Assembly (NCBI RefSeq): GCF_000152825.2
Contig: NC_014414.1
Location: 434,001 to 498,000, forward strand
Source of the DNA: Parvularcula bermudensis HTCC2503
Lineage (GTDB): Bacteria; Pseudomonadota; Alphaproteobacteria; Caulobacterales; Parvularculaceae
Length of the DNA stretch: 64,000 bases
Direction of reading: 5' to 3'
Shown: piece after piece, positions 34,638-45,289 of the stretch
How the letters are laid out: each line of letters opens with the position of its first letter
How positions within the stretch are numbered: the first letter of the stretch is position 1
Notes under the pieces: model-generated
Databases searched by the model: none
What the model saw: the letters and a program-made list of their open reading frames with translations, nothing else
Told to the model about the DNA's origin: nothing
Position numbers and translations under genes: made by a program

Positions 34638-37522
34638 GCCGAGACCACGGCGGCGCAGCGGCGACACAGGCCGGTTTCATCGGCAACCTCGTCGAGGACA
34701 CGCCAGCAGCGTGCGCATTTCTTCCCGGACGCCAGGTCCACGACGACCGCGACGCCAGGAATTTCAGGGAGACGGTAAGCTGCGTCCGGCGCCGCCCCCT
34801 CGGCCAATTCAGCGCTCGAGGTAATTGCGACTTCCGCCCAATCGACATCCGCCACGGCCCCCCGGAGATCGGGATCCTCAATGAAGACGAGCGGTTTTGC
34901 CTCAAGCGACGCCCCAAGCCGATCATCGCGTCGCGCCGCTTCGATACTCCCCGTAATAACCCGGCGGACTCTCCTGATCTTCGCCCACCGGTCGAGTAGC
35001 GGCATGTCCGCCCATTGCGCGTCAGGCTCGGTGAACATGCCCAAATGGATCGATCCATCAACCGCAGGATACCGGCTGTGGAAAGCCTCCTCCGTGGTGA
35101 AGGGCATGATCGGCGCCATCCATTTGAGAAGATAGTCGAGCACGATCGACATGACGGTCCGAACACCGCGCCGTTTCACAAGGCTTGGGTCGTCGCAGTA
35201 AAGACAATCTTTGCGGATATCGAAATAGAAAGCCGAGAGGTCCATACTGGCGAATTCGGTCACAGCCCGCCATGCGGCATTGAAGTCGAACGCCGAATAG
35301 CCCGCGACGACCTCGGCATGAACTTCGCTGACCCGCGCCAGAATATAACGCTCCAGCTCATCTAAGTCAGCATAAGGTGTTTTCTCAGCGGCTTCGAAAC
35401 CCTTAAGGGCCGCAAGAGCGTAGCGGAGGGTGTTACGTAGCTTCCGATAGGCATCGACGGCGGACCCGATAATCTCGTCACCAATTCGCACATCCTCGCT
35501 GTAGTCGGAACTGGCCACCCAGATACGGAGAATATCGGCCCCATACTTCTTGACGATATCTTCAGGCGCCACCGTATTCCCAAGCGACTTTGACATCTTA
35601 TAGCCCTTGGCATCGAGGACAAAGCCATGGGTAAGAATGCCGTCGAAGGGCGCGCGCTCCCTCAACCCGCACCCGATCAACAGGCTGGATTGAAACCACC
35701 CCCGATGTTGATCTGAGCCTTCGAGATAGAGATCCGCCGGCCAGCGGAGGTCTTCCCGCGCCTCGAGCACTGTTGCATGGGTCGACCCTGAATCGAACCA
35801 GACATCGAGAATATCCGTGACCTTCTCAAAATCCTCAGGACGATAGTCTGTCCCCAAAAAGGTCTCGTCCGGGGTATCGAACCACGCATCGGCCCCGCGC
35901 TCACGGATAGCGGAAAGGATCCGTTCGTTCACGGCCTTATCGACCAGCGGTTCCCCAGTCTCCTTGTGAACATAAAGTGTAAGAGGATTGCCCCAGTTGC
36001 GCTGGCGGGAAATCAGCCAATCGGGACGCCCACGAACCATCGCGCCGATCCGGCGCCGACCCGCTTCGGGGTAGAAGGCCGTCTCCTCGATCGCCTTCAA
36101 GGCGAGGTCACGGAGTCCCCCCTCGCCTTCGCCCCCCATCCTGATGAACCATTGCGGGGTATTCCGATAAATCACCGGCGCTTTGGACCGCCAGCTATGG
36201 GGATAGGAGTGCTGGAGGCGCGCACGGCCAAACAGCTTTCCATGCTCCATGAGCGCCGAAATGACCTTGGCATTGGCGCCGCCATCCTTCCCCTTTTTCT
36301 TTCCCTCGGTCACCAGGACTTTTTCGCCCTCAAAACCCGGCGCCTCATTCGTGTAGGCACCGTCGGGACCAACCGTGTAGGGAATATCGTCAAGGGAATA
36401 ACCGTGGCCGAGCCAGGCGAAATAATCCTCTTGGCCATGTCCCGGCGCCGTGTGGACAAACCCCGTGCCTGCCTCATCGGTCACATGATCCCCCGACAGG
36501 AGCGGCACGTCGAACGAATAGCCGCCCGCATAACCGTCGAGGGGGTGGCGCAAAAACCGTCCCTCAAGGCTCTTAGAGGGAATATCTGCGATCCGTGTCC
36601 ATTGCTCGATAAACCCGGCATCGCGCACCGTCTCGGACAGATTGTCCGCAAGGCAATAAACCTCGCCCGCCTTGGTCCACGGGGTAAAGTCGAGATCGTC
36701 GCGAACCTTATCGACGCGATAGGCGCCATAGGACAGCGATGGACCATAGCAGACCGCGCGGTTCGCCGGGATCGTCCAGGGGGTGGTTGTCCAGATCAGA
36801 ACCGATGCGTCCTCAAGCCCTTCGGGCGCCTGACCGGGCTTGAACGAAAACCGCACCCAAATCATCGTAGATTGATGATCGTGATATTCGATCTCGGCCT
36901 CGGCAAGCGCCGTCTGCTCAACAGGAGACCACATCACCGGTTTTGAGCCCCGATAGACGAGCCCCCGCTCCACGAAGTCGAGGAACTGCGAAATCGTTCC
37001 CGCCTCGGTCGCGTAATTCATGGTGAGATAAGGATCGTCCCAATCACCCTCAATCCCGAGGCGCCGGAACTCAGCCCGCTGAACGCTTAGCCATCGCTCG
37101 GCAAAAGCGCGACAGGCCTTACGAAACTCTGTTGGCGGAACGTCTTTCTTTTTTCGGCCCTTGGCGGCGAAATCTTCTTCGACCTTCCATTCGATCGGAA
37201 GGCCATGACAGTCCCATCCCGGAACATAATTAGCGTCATAGCCCAACATCTGGCGGGATCGAACGACAAAGTCCTTCAGCACCTTGTTGAAGGCCGTTCC
37301 CATATGGATATGGCCATTCGCATAAGGGGGACCGTCATGCAGGACAAAGGGTGGACGGCCAGCCGACTCCTGACGGATCTGCCGGTAGAGATCCTTTACC
37401 GCCCAATCCTCGATGGTTTTCGGCTCACGCTTCGGCAAGCCCGCCCGCATGGGAAAGTCCGTTTCCGGCAGGAAAAGTGTCGATCGGTAATCCGGGCCGT
37501 CAGGGGCCTTGTCATCTGCCAT
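34634..37522 (-). CDS. ileS: Isoleucyl-tRNA synthetase IleS
   Basis: Class I aminoacyl-tRNA synthetase, 962 residues. The HIGH motif appears as '[20 protein letters not shown]', KMSKS as '[20 protein letters not shown]', the editing domain between them, and C-terminal zinc-finger cysteines in '[14 protein letters not shown]' and '[10 protein letters not shown]', marking the bacterial type 1 form that is usually sensitive to mupirocin. Start ATG 37522 has only a weak Shine-Dalgarno sequence. It heads ileS-lspA-bamF, with overlaps or 1-bp gaps. Confidence 0.97.
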   Translation of the reverse strand: MADDKAPDGPDYRSTLFLPETDFPMRAGLPKREPKTIEDWAVKDLYRQIRQESAGRPPFVLHDGPPYANGHIHMGTAFNKVLKDFVVRSRQMLGYDANYVPGWDCHGLPIEWKVEEDFAAKGRKKKDVPPTEFRKACRAFAERWLSVQRAEFRRLGIEGDWDDPYLTMNYATEAGTISQFLDFVERGLVYRGSKPVMWSPVEQTALAEAEIEYHDHQSTMIWVRFSFKPGQAPEGLEDASVLIWTTTPWTIPANRAVCYGPSLSYGAYRVDKVRDDLDFTPWTKAGEVYCLADNLSETVRDAGFIEQWTRIADIPSKSLEGRFLRHPLDGYAGGYSFDVPLLSGDHVTDEAGTGFVHTAPGHGQEDYFAWLGHGYSLDDIPYTVGPDGAYTNEAPGFEGEKVLVTEGKKKGKDGGANAKVISALMEHGKLFGRARLQHSYPHSWRSKAPVIYRNTPQWFIRMGGEGEGGLRDLALKAIEETAFYPEAGRRRIGAMVRGRPDWLISRQRNWGNPLTLYVHKETGEPLVDKAVNERILSAIRERGADAWFDTPDETFLGTDYRPEDFEKVTDILDVWFDSGSTHATVLEAREDLRWPADLYLEGSDQHRGWFQSSLLIGCGLRERAPFDGILTHGFVLDAKGYKMSKSLGNTVAPEDIVKKYGADILRIWVASSDYSEDVRIGDEIIGSAVDAYRKLRNTLRYALAALKGFEAAEKTPYADLDELERYILARVSEVHAEVVAGYSAFDFNAAWRAVTEFASMDLSAFYFDIRKDCLYCDDPSLVKRRGVRTVMSIVLDYLLKWMAPIMPFTTEEAFHSRYPAVDGSIHLGMFTEPDAQWADMPLLDRWAKIRRVRRVITGSIEAARRDDRLGASLEAKPLVFIEDPDLRGAVADVDWAEVAITSSAELAEGAAPDAAYRLPEIPGVAVVVDLASGKKCARCWRVLDEVADETGLCRRCAAVVSA

Positions 37523-37660
37523 GATATCGGTCGCGTCTCATTGCAAAGGAAGGGAACCCCGCCCACCGGCCAGCCCCCTGCTCATCATCGTCCCCCAAGC
37601 GCCCGAACGGCGTCGATCTCGTTCGCTTGGATGACGCGCTTAGCCCGCAGGCCCCCTCGA

Positions 37661-37675
37661 CGGCAAGCGTTGCCG
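37661..37675 (-). terminator. Hairpin in gap after Sel1-repeat gene
   Basis: CGGCAA-GCG-TTGCCG is a perfect 6-bp stem 18 bp after the Sel1 gene stop on the minus strand. No T-run follows it, so termination is only suggested. The 170-bp gap up to ileS should also hold the ileS promoter, which I cannot pinpoint. Confidence 0.35.
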
Positions 37676-37692
37676 CCGCTCTGCCCCATCGC

Positions 37693-38961
37693 TCAAAATC
37701 GGAGGCCGCGCTTGGGTTCTTCGGCGGGGGGCGTCGGGTCGGGGGTCGGCGTAGAGACAGGGCGCTGGCCGGGGCGATAGGGCACCGGGCTTGGCGTCCC
37801 TCCCCGGTCGTTTGAGGCAAGAACCGGCGGCTTGGGCACTTGTCGTTGGGGACGGGCCGGCGGCGTCACACCGGGACGCCAGGGCACGACGACCGATCGG
37901 TTCGCCATTACCGCCTGGCGGCGGCGCTCCTCGACGGCTTCGGTCTCCGCGATGACCTTGCGCAGCGTATCCCGTAAAGCCACCCGCTCGATCTGGGCCT
38001 GCCGCGGCTCATCGGTCGATGCCTCGACGGCGCGGGTGGCCCAGCGGAGCGCCTCATCGAGCTGAGGGTCACCCGCCAGCCCTTCGGTCAGCCCCACCGC
38101 GTAGAGAAACATCCCCTCAGGACTCCCCTCATTGGCGGACTCACGAAACCATTTCAGCGCCTCTTGGTCGGAGCGCTCCATGCCGCGACCGTTAAAGGCG
38201 AGAAGCCCCATGGAGACCTTGGCCGGCAGGACCCCCGCCTCGGCGGCGCGGCGCATCCAAACCACCGCCTCGGACAGATCAGCCCCGCCAACGCGCCCCG
38301 ACTCCAATAGGAGGGCATAATTATACATGCTTTCGGCGTCGCCCTGATCCGCCGCCGCCCTGAACCATTTCGCCGCCAGTCGGTAGTTCGTGGGCAGCCC
38401 TTCACCCTCAAGGTAAAGACGCCCCAAGCGGAACTGCGCCGTAGGGTTCCCCTCCTCCGCTGCGGCCTCAAGCAATTGTGCGGCACGCTGCGGATCCTGC
38501 GGCACCGAGAGCCCCTCGGCATACATGATCCCCAGTCGGGTCTTGGCGAGCGTATGCCCCGCCGACGCGGCAAGATTGAACCATTCGGCGGCACGGGTCA
38601 GGTCTTTCTCAACCCCCTGGCCGTCGAAGGCGAGATCGCCGAGAGCGTATTGGGCATTGACCTGACCATTCGACGCCGCCCGCACATAAAGGCCGATGCC
38701 TTTTTGCAGATCCTGCGCGACCCCTTGGCCGTTAGTATAAAGAGCGCCCAGAATATAGTCGATCTCAGGAATACCCCGCTCAGCGAGCGGGGAGGCAGCG
38801 GCGTAAGCGGCCGCATATTGCTCCTGACGAAAAGCCGAGACCGCCTGCGCCAGGAGGTCCTCCTCGGCCTGCACAGCGGCAAGCGCCGTCGGCACGGCCC
38901 CGCCGCCGGTCAGTAGGCTGAATGCCACTACAATGCTAGACAACGGACGACGCAACGGCAT
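37693..38961 (-). CDS. Exported Sel1-repeat protein
   Basis: 422-residue protein with a signal peptide (about 1-28, 'MPLRRPLSSIVVAFSLLTGG') and at least six Sel1-like repeats of about 36 residues, e.g. 'DYILGALYTNGQGVAQDLQK', 'AQYALGDLAFDGQGVEKDLT', 'TRLGIMYAEGLSVPQDPQRA', 'AQFRLGRLYLEGEGLPTNYR' and 'VSMGLLAFNGRGMERSDQEA'. These alpha-solenoid repeats mediate protein contacts. The C-terminal 80 residues are proline-rich and probably disordered. ATG 38961 is just after GGTGGAG; an alternative GTG lies two codons upstream. It follows thiE by 27 bp, an order common in alphaproteobacteria; partner unknown. Confidence 0.87.
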   Translation of the reverse strand: MPLRRPLSSIVVAFSLLTGGGAVPTALAAVQAEEDLLAQAVSAFRQEQYAAAYAAASPLAERGIPEIDYILGALYTNGQGVAQDLQKGIGLYVRAASNGQVNAQYALGDLAFDGQGVEKDLTRAAEWFNLAASAGHTLAKTRLGIMYAEGLSVPQDPQRAAQLLEAAAEEGNPTAQFRLGRLYLEGEGLPTNYRLAAKWFRAAADQGDAESMYNYALLLESGRVGGADLSEAVVWMRRAAEAGVLPAKVSMGLLAFNGRGMERSDQEALKWFRESANEGSPEGMFLYAVGLTEGLAGDPQLDEALRWATRAVEASTDEPRQAQIERVALRDTLRKVIAETEAVEERRRQAVMANRSVVVPWRPGVTPPARPQRQVPKPPVLASNDRGGTPSPVPYRPGQRPVSTPTPDPTPPAEEPKRGLRF

Positions 38962-38987
38962 CTCCACCCTATATTCTTTTAGCCGCC

Positions 38988-39629
38988 TTACGCGTGACCG
39001 AAAAGCGGCGCAAATTTCCGTATGCCCGCCGCCGCGCCTTCGGGATGCGCAAAAACTGCGCCACAAACAGCGAGGTAATCGGCCCCCGCCGCCAGAACCG
39101 GTGCACTATTTTCAGCCGTAAGACCGCCGATCGCCACACAGGGCATGGTGGTCATCAACGTCCAATCCTCAACCAATGAGAGCTCAGCCCGATATTGGCT
39201 ATCCTTCGTTTCGCTGGGATAGAACGCCCCGAATGCCACATAATCGGCGCCCTCCTCCGCGGCGATCATCGCCAGGTGTCGGCTCGCATGGCAAGTGACA
39301 CCGATGTCAGCTTCCTCCCCTAAAAGGCGCCGAGCCTCACCGATATCGCCGTCCTGCTGGCCAAGATGCACCCCATCCGCGCTAAGGCGCGCGGCCAGAT
39401 CGGCGCGGTCATTGACGAGAAACGCCACCCCATGGGCCGCCGTGACCTCGCGCACCGCGGTGGCGGCCGCGAGGATGACCTCATCGGACTTCTCTTTGAG
39501 CCGCAATTGCACGCAGGCAACGGGAATATCGTCCTTCGCGGCGGCCCTCAGGGCGGCATCCAGCTCGGAACAAAACGCCGCGCTGTCACTGAAATTCGGC
39601 GTAATGAGGTAAAGCGCGCGATCGGCCAT
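38988..39629 (-). CDS. thiE: Thiamine phosphate synthase ThiE
   Basis: Joins HMP diphosphate and thiazole phosphate to thiamine phosphate. 213 residues in a TIM barrel: 'YLITPNFSDS', 'VACVQLRLKEKSDE', 'FLVNDRADLAARLSADGVHL', 'GQQDGDIGEARRLLG', 'GVTCHASRHLAMIAAEEGAD' and 'YVAFGAFYPSETKD'. The RxK segment that binds pyrophosphate and the DGVHLGQxD motif are intact. It lies after fba, beyond a strong hairpin; other thi genes and a TPP riboswitch are not seen nearby. Confidence 0.94.
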   Translation of the reverse strand: MADRALYLITPNFSDSAAFCSELDAALRAAAKDDIPVACVQLRLKEKSDEVILAAATAVREVTAAHGVAFLVNDRADLAARLSADGVHLGQQDGDIGEARRLLGEEADIGVTCHASRHLAMIAAEEGADYVAFGAFYPSETKDSQYRAELSLVEDWTLMTTMPCVAIGGLTAENSAPVLAAGADYLAVCGAVFAHPEGAAAGIRKFAPLFGHA

Positions 39630-39672
39630 AACGCCTTTCTATCGAAGCGGTTTCGCCGACCCAAGGGAAAGA

Positions 39673-39699
39673 ATGAGGCGCCAATAAGGAGCGCCTCAT
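39673..39699 (-). terminator. Terminator after fba
   Basis: ATGAGGCGC (39673-39681) and GCGCCTCAT (39691-39699) form a perfect 9-bp stem with a 9-nt loop, 9 bp past the aldolase stop; on the minus strand it is followed by TCTTTCCCTT. It separates the glycolytic genes from thiE. Confidence 0.65.
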
Positions 39700-39708
39700 C
39701 TGACTGAC

Positions 39709-40602
39709 TTATCCAGCTTTCGACGCCTCGTAGATGCTGTCGATCGTCTTCGCCAGGGTCGCGTCGAACGCCGCATCGTCCTGCTGGGCCGAGAGCCCCT
39801 CGGTCAGCGCCCGGGAGAAGCTCGCGATCACGCCTGTGTTCTCCGCCAGTTTCGCATTCGCTTCTTCGCGAGAATAGCCGCCGGAAAGGGCGACGACCCG
39901 TAGGACCAAAGGATGATCGACAAGCGACTTATAGTGATTGGCCTTGCTGGGCAGGGAGAGTTTCAGCATCACCTGCTGACCCTTTTCCAACGTGTCGAGA
40001 TGCTTGGTGATCGCTTTGAGAAGGAGGTCTTCAGCCGCCGCTTTATCGGCGATGGTGATCGTCACTTCAGGCTCGATGATCGGCATCAGACCATGGCCGA
40101 GGATTTGTTTCGCCACCTCAAATTGCTGAGCAACGATCGCTTCGATCCCGGTCTCGTCCGCCGCATCGATCACAGACCGCATTTTGGTGCCGAAAATCCC
40201 CTTCGCCACAGCCCGCTCCAGCAGGGCGTCGAGGTCAGGCATCGGCTTCATCAGCTTCACGCCATTTTCCGGCTCGGCCAATCCTTTATCGACCTTGAGG
40301 AACGGAACGACACCGCGGCTCTTCCACAGATATTCCGCTGTTGGCGTCCCATCGATCTCGCCATCCATCGTGCGCTCGAACAGGATGGCCCCCATCACCT
40401 TGTCGCCATTGAAGGCGGGAGATTTGATAATCCGGGCCCGCATCTCATGGATGAGGCCGAACATCTCCTCATCATTGGCGTAGGCCCCCTCATCGATCCC
40501 GTAGAGCTTCAGCGCCTTGGGTGTCGAACCGCCGGATTGGTCGAGGGCGGCGATGAAACCATCCTTTTCAGCGGCCTGGGTTTTCATTTCGGTGTCAGTC
40601 AT
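39709..40602 (-). CDS. Class I fructose-bisphosphate aldolase
   Basis: Schiff-base aldolase interconverting fructose 1,6-bisphosphate with triose phosphates. 297 residues of the bacterial class I (FbaB/Staphylococcus-like) type: 'GFIAALDQSGGSTPKALKLY', 'KVMGAILFERTMDGEIDG', 'KSRGVVPFLKVDKGLAEP' and 'GLMPIIEPEVTI' with the substrate-binding Glu and Lys. ATG 40602 (MTDTEMK) follows GAGGGGA; longer in-frame starts are rejected. It lies 22 bp after pgk and ends at a strong hairpin. Confidence 0.93.
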   Translation of the reverse strand: MTDTEMKTQAAEKDGFIAALDQSGGSTPKALKLYGIDEGAYANDEEMFGLIHEMRARIIKSPAFNGDKVMGAILFERTMDGEIDGTPTAEYLWKSRGVVPFLKVDKGLAEPENGVKLMKPMPDLDALLERAVAKGIFGTKMRSVIDAADETGIEAIVAQQFEVAKQILGHGLMPIIEPEVTITIADKAAAEDLLLKAITKHLDTLEKGQQVMLKLSLPSKANHYKSLVDHPLVLRVVALSGGYSREEANAKLAENTGVIASFSRALTEGLSAQQDDAAFDATLAKTIDSIYEASKAG

Positions 40603-40624
40603 AGCAATAAATCCCCTCAATCGG

Positions 40625-41836
40625 TCATGCCGATGATGCCGCGCTCGTTTCGAGAGCGGCAACGCCCGGCAATGTCTTACCTTCGATAAATTCAAGGAAC
40701 GCGCCGCCCGCCGTCGACACATAGGTAAAATCTTCAGCCGCCTGCGCCACATTGAGGGCCGCCACAGTGTCCCCGCCGCCGGCAATCGACGTCAAGGCGC
40801 CCGCAACGCTCAGCTTGGCACCGAATTTCGCGAGCTCCACCGTCGCCGTGTGGAAAGGCGGTGTTTCGAACGCCCCCAAGGGCCCATTCCAGAGGAGCGT
40901 GGCGCAGCCTTCGAGCTCGGCGGCGTACTGATCCACACTCTCCGGCCCGACATCGAGGATCATTTCATCCGCCGCCACATCGTCCGGTGCGCAGACCCGA
41001 GTGTCGGGATTGGGGGCGAATTCCTTCGCCACCACCACATCCTTTGGCAGCAGGAGGGCACATCCCTGCGCCGCCGCCTTGTCGGCGATCGACCGGGCCG
41101 TCGCCGCAAGATCCGGCTCGGCCAAGGATTTGCCAATGTCCATCCCCTTGGCGAGCAGAAAGGTGTTCGCCATCCCGCCGCCGACCACCAGCTTGTCGGC
41201 TTTCTCGATCAAGTTTTCGAGGACATCGAGTTTGGTCGAGACTTTTGCCCCGCCGACCACAGCCATGACAGGGCGTTTGGGCGCGGCAAGGGCCAAAGCG
41301 AGATAGTCGAGTTCGCGCTGCATGGACCGCCCCGCCGCGCTGGGCAGGCGTTGGGCGATGCCCTCAGTCGACGCGTGAGCGCGGTGCGCCGCAGAAAAGG
41401 CATCATTCACGTAAAAATCGCCGAGCTTGGCCAGATCGTCAGCGTAATCGGCCGCGTTCTTTTCTTCGCCCGCTTCAAATCGCGTATTTTCAAGCAAGAG
41501 GACATCGCCATCGGCGAGCCCCGCCACCGCCCGTTCGGCAATTTCTCCGCGGCTCTCCTCCACAAAGCTCACCGGACGCCCCAGCACCCCGGCGAAAGCG
41601 TCGGCGACGGGACGCAGGCTCATCTCAGGCACCCGCGCGCCCTTCGGCCGTCCAAAATGCGACAGCAGGATCACCCGCGCCTTGCGATCAACAAGCTCCC
41701 GGACGGTCGGCACGGCCCGCTCCAGCCGTGTCGTATCGCTGACCCGATCTCCATCCATAGGGACATTGAAATCGACGCGCACCAGAACGCGTTTTCCGCC
41801 GACATCGAGATCATCCAAGGTCTTGAACGCCGCCAT
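40625..41836 (-). CDS. pgk: Phosphoglycerate kinase
   Basis: Glycolytic/gluconeogenic kinase transferring phosphate between 1,3-bisphosphoglycerate and ATP. 403 residues: 'KRVLVRVDFNVPMDGDRVSD', 'ILLSHFGRPKGARVPEMSLR', 'VLLLENTRFEAGEEKN' in the N-domain; 'RPVMAVVGGAKVSTKLDVLE' at the hinge, 'LLWNGPLGAFETPPF' and 'TSIAGGGDTVAAL' in the nucleotide-binding C-domain. It lies 71 bp after gap, with a terminator-like hairpin between, and 22 bp before fba. Confidence 0.97.
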   Translation of the reverse strand: MAAFKTLDDLDVGGKRVLVRVDFNVPMDGDRVSDTTRLERAVPTVRELVDRKARVILLSHFGRPKGARVPEMSLRPVADAFAGVLGRPVSFVEESRGEIAERAVAGLADGDVLLLENTRFEAGEEKNAADYADDLAKLGDFYVNDAFSAAHRAHASTEGIAQRLPSAAGRSMQRELDYLALALAAPKRPVMAVVGGAKVSTKLDVLENLIEKADKLVVGGGMANTFLLAKGMDIGKSLAEPDLAATARSIADKAAAQGCALLLPKDVVVAKEFAPNPDTRVCAPDDVAADEMILDVGPESVDQYAAELEGCATLLWNGPLGAFETPPFHTATVELAKFGAKLSVAGALTSIAGGGDTVAALNVAQAAEDFTYVSTAGGAFLEFIEGKTLPGVAALETSAASSA

Positions 41837-41880
41837 GCGCCCTCCTTACCGCCACTAATCCGCAAGCTTGAGACATAGAA

Positions 41881-41900
41881 ACGGGGGCCGCAGCCCCCGT
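41881..41900 (-). terminator. Hairpin between gap and pgk
   Basis: ACGGGGGC (41881-41888) and GCCCCCGT (41893-41900) form a perfect 8-bp GC-rich stem with a 4-nt loop, 7 bp after the gap stop; on the minus strand it is followed by TTTCTATG. It looks like a partial intrinsic terminator inside the glycolytic cluster and could lower expression of pgk and fba relative to tkt and gap. Confidence 0.6.
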
Positions 41901-41907
41901 AGTCAGT

Positions 41908-42915
41908 TTAGATGAATTTCGCCATGGCGAGAGCGGTGTCGGCCATGCGGGTGGAGAAGCCCCACTCATTGTCGTACCAGCTCAGCACCGAGACCAATGA
42001 GCCGTCCATGACCTTGGTCTGATCCATGTGGAAGATCGACGAATGACTGTCATGGTTGAAGTCGGTGGAGACATTCTTGACCAAGGTATATCCAAGAATG
42101 CCCTTCATCGGCCCGTCAGCCGCCTCACGAATGGCGGCGTTGATTTCCTCCACCGAGGTGTCGCGCGCGGCGATGAATTTAAGGTCGACCACAGACACAT
42201 TGGGCGTCGGCACCCGCATCGCAAAGCCATCGAGCTTGCCGTTCAGTTCCGGCAGCACGAGCCCCACCGCCTTGGCCGCGCCGGTCGAGGTGGGGATCAT
42301 CGACATCGCCGCCGCCCGGGCCCGATAAAGATCCTTGTGCATCGTATCGAGCGTCGGCTGATCGCCGGTGTAGGAGTGGATGGTGGTCATCATCCCCTTT
42401 TCGATCCCGATCGCATCATTAAGCACCTTGGCAACCGGCGACAGACAATTGGTGGTGCAGGACGCGTTGGAGACGACATGGTCGTCGGCGGTCAGGACAT
42501 CGTGGTTAACGCCGTACACGATGGTCTTGTCGGCATCCTTGCCCGGCGCAGAGATCAGGACCCGTTTCGCCCCGGCCGCCAAATGCTGCGCCGCTTTGTC
42601 GCGATCGGTGAAAATGCCCGTGCATTCCATCACCACGTCGACCCCGTGATCCCCCCAAGGCAACGCCTTGGGATCACGCTCGGCGAATACCGCGATGGAC
42701 TTCCCGTCGACGGTGAGTTTGCCGTCGCCGGTGGACACCGTCATCGGCAACCGCCCATGAACACTGTCATATTGAAGGAGGTGCGCGTTCGTCTCGACAG
42801 GACCGAGATCGTTGATCGCCACGACTTCGATATCTGTGCGTCCGTGCTCCAACATCGACCGGAGCGCCAAGCGTCCGATCCTACCGAAACCATTGATACC
42901 GACTTTTACCGTCAT
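41908..42915 (-). CDS. gap: Glyceraldehyde-3-phosphate dehydrogenase, type I
   Basis: Oxidative phosphorylation of glyceraldehyde 3-phosphate with NAD(P). 335 residues: Rossmann start '[18 protein letters not shown]', active-site Cys in '[17 protein letters not shown]', '[13 protein letters not shown]' and '[13 protein letters not shown]'. The Asp-containing turn '[20 protein letters not shown]' suggests NAD preference. The ATG overlaps the tkt stop (ATGA), so it is translationally coupled to tkt. Confidence 0.97.
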   Translation of the reverse strand: MTVKVGINGFGRIGRLALRSMLEHGRTDIEVVAINDLGPVETNAHLLQYDSVHGRLPMTVSTGDGKLTVDGKSIAVFAERDPKALPWGDHGVDVVMECTGIFTDRDKAAQHLAAGAKRVLISAPGKDADKTIVYGVNHDVLTADDHVVSNASCTTNCLSPVAKVLNDAIGIEKGMMTTIHSYTGDQPTLDTMHKDLYRARAAAMSMIPTSTGAAKAVGLVLPELNGKLDGFAMRVPTPNVSVVDLKFIAARDTSVEEINAAIREAADGPMKGILGYTLVKNVSTDFNHDSHSSIFHMDQTKVMDGSLVSVLSWYDNEWGFSTRMADTALAMAKFI

Positions 42916-44921
42916 GCGTCTTCCCTCTTCACAAGGGCGCGGACCGTTTCCGCCACCCGTTCGGCCGTCAGGCCGAAATGTTGATACAAGTCCTTATAGG
43001 GGCCACTGGCCCCAAAGCTATCCATCCCCACAAACGCCCCCCGGCCACCAAAGGCGAAGAGCCAGCGATCCCAGCCCTGGGCAACGCCCGCCTCCACCGC
43101 GACGCGGGGCGCCGTCCCGAGGACCTGCTGCTGATAAGTTTCATCTTGCGATGCAAAAAGGTCAACGGACGGCATGGAGACTATGCGAATGGCGTGCCCC
43201 TCCGCCTCAAGCTGCTTGGCGGCGTCGACGGCGATCTCAACTTCGGAACCGGTGGCGATGATCGTCGCTGCGGCGCCCGCCGCCTCGGCCAGCACATATC
43301 CACCCCTGGCCGTGCGGTTCTCGCCCCCCGCCTCCCCACGCAGGAGCGGCAAATTCTGCCGGGTCAGCGCAAGCGCCGTGGGCCCCGTTCGGTGACCAAG
43401 CGCCACGGCCCACGCCTCGGCGGTTTCCACCGCATCGGCGGGCCGCAGGACCGTCATATTCGGCATCGCCCGGAGACTCGCCAGATGCTCGACGGGCTGG
43501 TGGGTCGGGCCGTCTTCCCCAAGGCCAATGGAATCGTGAGTCAGGACATAAATGACCTGGATCCCCATCAAGGCCGACAGCCGCATGGCCCCGCGCATAT
43601 AATCGGAAAAGACCAGAAAGGTGCCGCCATAGGGGAGGACCCCGCCATGCAGCGCCATGCCGTTCATGGCGGCGGCCATGGCGTGCTCTCGAATGCCATA
43701 ATGCAGGTATCGGCCCGCCGGACTATCGGCGGTGAAAGGCGAGGTCGCCCCGGTCTTTGTGTTGTTCGACCCGGTCAGGTCGGCCGAGCCGCCCATGGTG
43801 AGGGTGGTCGTCTCATTGATCACCTCAAGGACGTTTTGGGAGGCCTTACGGGTCGCCACGGGCTTTGCGTCTTCCGTCGTCAACCGAGCGGCGTAGTCGA
43901 GAACCGCGGCCTGGGCCGATGACGTGTCGCCGGAAAACAGCGCCGTCAGCGCCTCTTTCTGTCCATTCGCCTCGAGCCGCGCTTCCCATTCGCTACGGGC
44001 CGCCCGCCCCTTCGTACCCGCCGCGCGCCAGGCCCCGACAATATCGTCCGGCACCACAAAAGGATCGTCCTCCCAAGAGAGCGCCTTGCGCAGCCCCGCC
44101 AACTCATCCGCCCCCAGAGGAGCGCCGTGGATCCCGGCGGTCCCAGCTTTTTGTGGGGCCCCGCGACCGATGGTCGTCTTACACGCAATCAACACGGGGG
44201 CGTCGAGGCTCTTGGCCTCGGTCAGGGCCGCATCGATCGCGTCCGGGTCATGACCGTCACAGGACAGGGTCGCCCAGCCCGATGCCTTGAACCGCGCCAA
44301 TTGATCGGTGCGATCGGCCACCGAGACTTTCCCATCGATCGTGATCCCATTGTCGTCCCATAGAACGATCAGCTTGTTGAGCCGCAAATGCCCCGCAAGG
44401 CTCAACGCTTCCTGAGAGATCCCTTCCATCAAGCAGCCATCGCCGGCAATAACATACGTATAATGATTGACCAGATCGGCGCCGAAGCGGGCCGCCAGAT
44501 GCGCCTCGGCAATCGCCATGCCGACGGCATTGGCAAGCCCCTGGCCAAGCGGGCCCGTGGTGGTTTCGATGCCCTTGGCGTGACCATATTCAGGGTGACC
44601 GGCGGTCTTGGCCCCGATCTGACGGAACTGCTTTATCTCTTCGAGGGTCATGTCCTCATAGCCAAGCAGATGGAGCAGCCCGTAAAGCAGCATCGATCCG
44701 TGACCGGCCGAGAGGACAAATCTGTCCCGGTCCGGCCAATCCGGCGCGCCGGCATCGAAGACCATATGTTTTGTGAATAACACCGTCGCCACGTCGGCCA
44801 TACCCATCGGCATGCCGGGGTGACCGGACTTTGCCGCCTCGACCGCGTCGGCGGCAAGCACCGACAAGGCCGCCGCCATGCGATCATGGGACACCGATGA
44901 AGGGGAATGGGACACGCGCAC
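42912..44921 (-). CDS. tkt: Transketolase
   Basis: Thiamine-diphosphate enzyme of the non-oxidative pentose phosphate pathway. 669 residues: '[20 protein letters not shown]', '[20 protein letters not shown]' (ThDP/Mg motif), '[20 protein letters not shown]', '[19 protein letters not shown]' with the catalytic Glu, and '[20 protein letters not shown]'. The frame begins at GTG 44921; GTG 44915 or ATG 44879 are possible starts, since homologs begin close to the SH-DRMA segment. First gene of tkt-gap-pgk-fba. Confidence 0.96.
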   Translation of the reverse strand: MRVSHSPSSVSHDRMAAALSVLAADAVEAAKSGHPGMPMGMADVATVLFTKHMVFDAGAPDWPDRDRFVLSAGHGSMLLYGLLHLLGYEDMTLEEIKQFRQIGAKTAGHPEYGHAKGIETTTGPLGQGLANAVGMAIAEAHLAARFGADLVNHYTYVIAGDGCLMEGISQEALSLAGHLRLNKLIVLWDDNGITIDGKVSVADRTDQLARFKASGWATLSCDGHDPDAIDAALTEAKSLDAPVLIACKTTIGRGAPQKAGTAGIHGAPLGADELAGLRKALSWEDDPFVVPDDIVGAWRAAGTKGRAARSEWEARLEANGQKEALTALFSGDTSSAQAAVLDYAARLTTEDAKPVATRKASQNVLEVINETTTLTMGGSADLTGSNNTKTGATSPFTADSPAGRYLHYGIREHAMAAAMNGMALHGGVLPYGGTFLVFSDYMRGAMRLSALMGIQVIYVLTHDSIGLGEDGPTHQPVEHLASLRAMPNMTVLRPADAVETAEAWAVALGHRTGPTALALTRQNLPLLRGEAGGENRTARGGYVLAEAAGAAATIIATGSEVEIAVDAAKQLEAEGHAIRIVSMPSVDLFASQDETYQQQVLGTAPRVAVEAGVAQGWDRWLFAFGGRGAFVGMDSFGASGPYKDLYQHFGLTAERVAETVRALVKREDA

Positions 44922-45049
44922 CTACCCGGGCTAAGCCGTCAAGATTGCGGGCGTGTCTGCCCTTAGTATCGGGGAAGATCAAGACGCTCGCCCGATCCGG
45001 CTGCCGTCCGTTCTGGACAGAGCGGAAAAACTTCCCTTAGGCTCCCCTC

Positions 45050-45289
45050 ATGTCATCATTGATCGAGCTGCGCCGTGCGTCCTCCCGCTTGGACCGTGCC
45101 CTCGTTCGTTTGGACAGCTCTCTTAAGCAATCGAGCGCCTCGCGCCTCAAAGAGGTCAGCTTACACCTTGAATTACGGCGGATCGAAGACTGGCTGGCGG
45201 AAGTCGAAACAGCCTTGAGCGCGGTGATTTCTCCCGAAGAATCAGGCACGGTCGATCCGCCTCCGAAAGAGGGAAGCGACCGTGCCTGA
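45050..45289 (+). CDS. Small coiled-coil protein upstream of zapA (DUF4164-like)
   Basis: 79 residues, almost entirely helical: 'LIELRRASSRLDRALVRLDS' and 'LHLELRRIEDWLAEVETALS' give heptad-like patterns of a coiled coil. Short coiled-coil proteins (DUF4164 in many Rhizobiales) occupy this position next to zapA in alphaproteobacteria, which suggests a cell-division link; the family assignment is tentative. It overlaps the zapA start by 8 bp and is divergent from tkt. Confidence 0.65.
   Translation: MSSLIELRRASSRLDRALVRLDSSLKQSSASRLKEVSLHLELRRIEDWLAEVETALSAVISPEESGTVDPPPKEGSDRA

Noticed and set aside
37512-37820. Minus-strand frame of 102 codons across the ileS-Sel1 gap
   Set aside because: Overlaps the end of the Sel1 gene in another frame and is Arg/Pro/Ala low complexity, with no ribosome binding site.
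40850-41878. Open frame of 342 codons on the plus strand
   Set aside because: Antisense to pgk, with low-complexity residues and no family match by eye.
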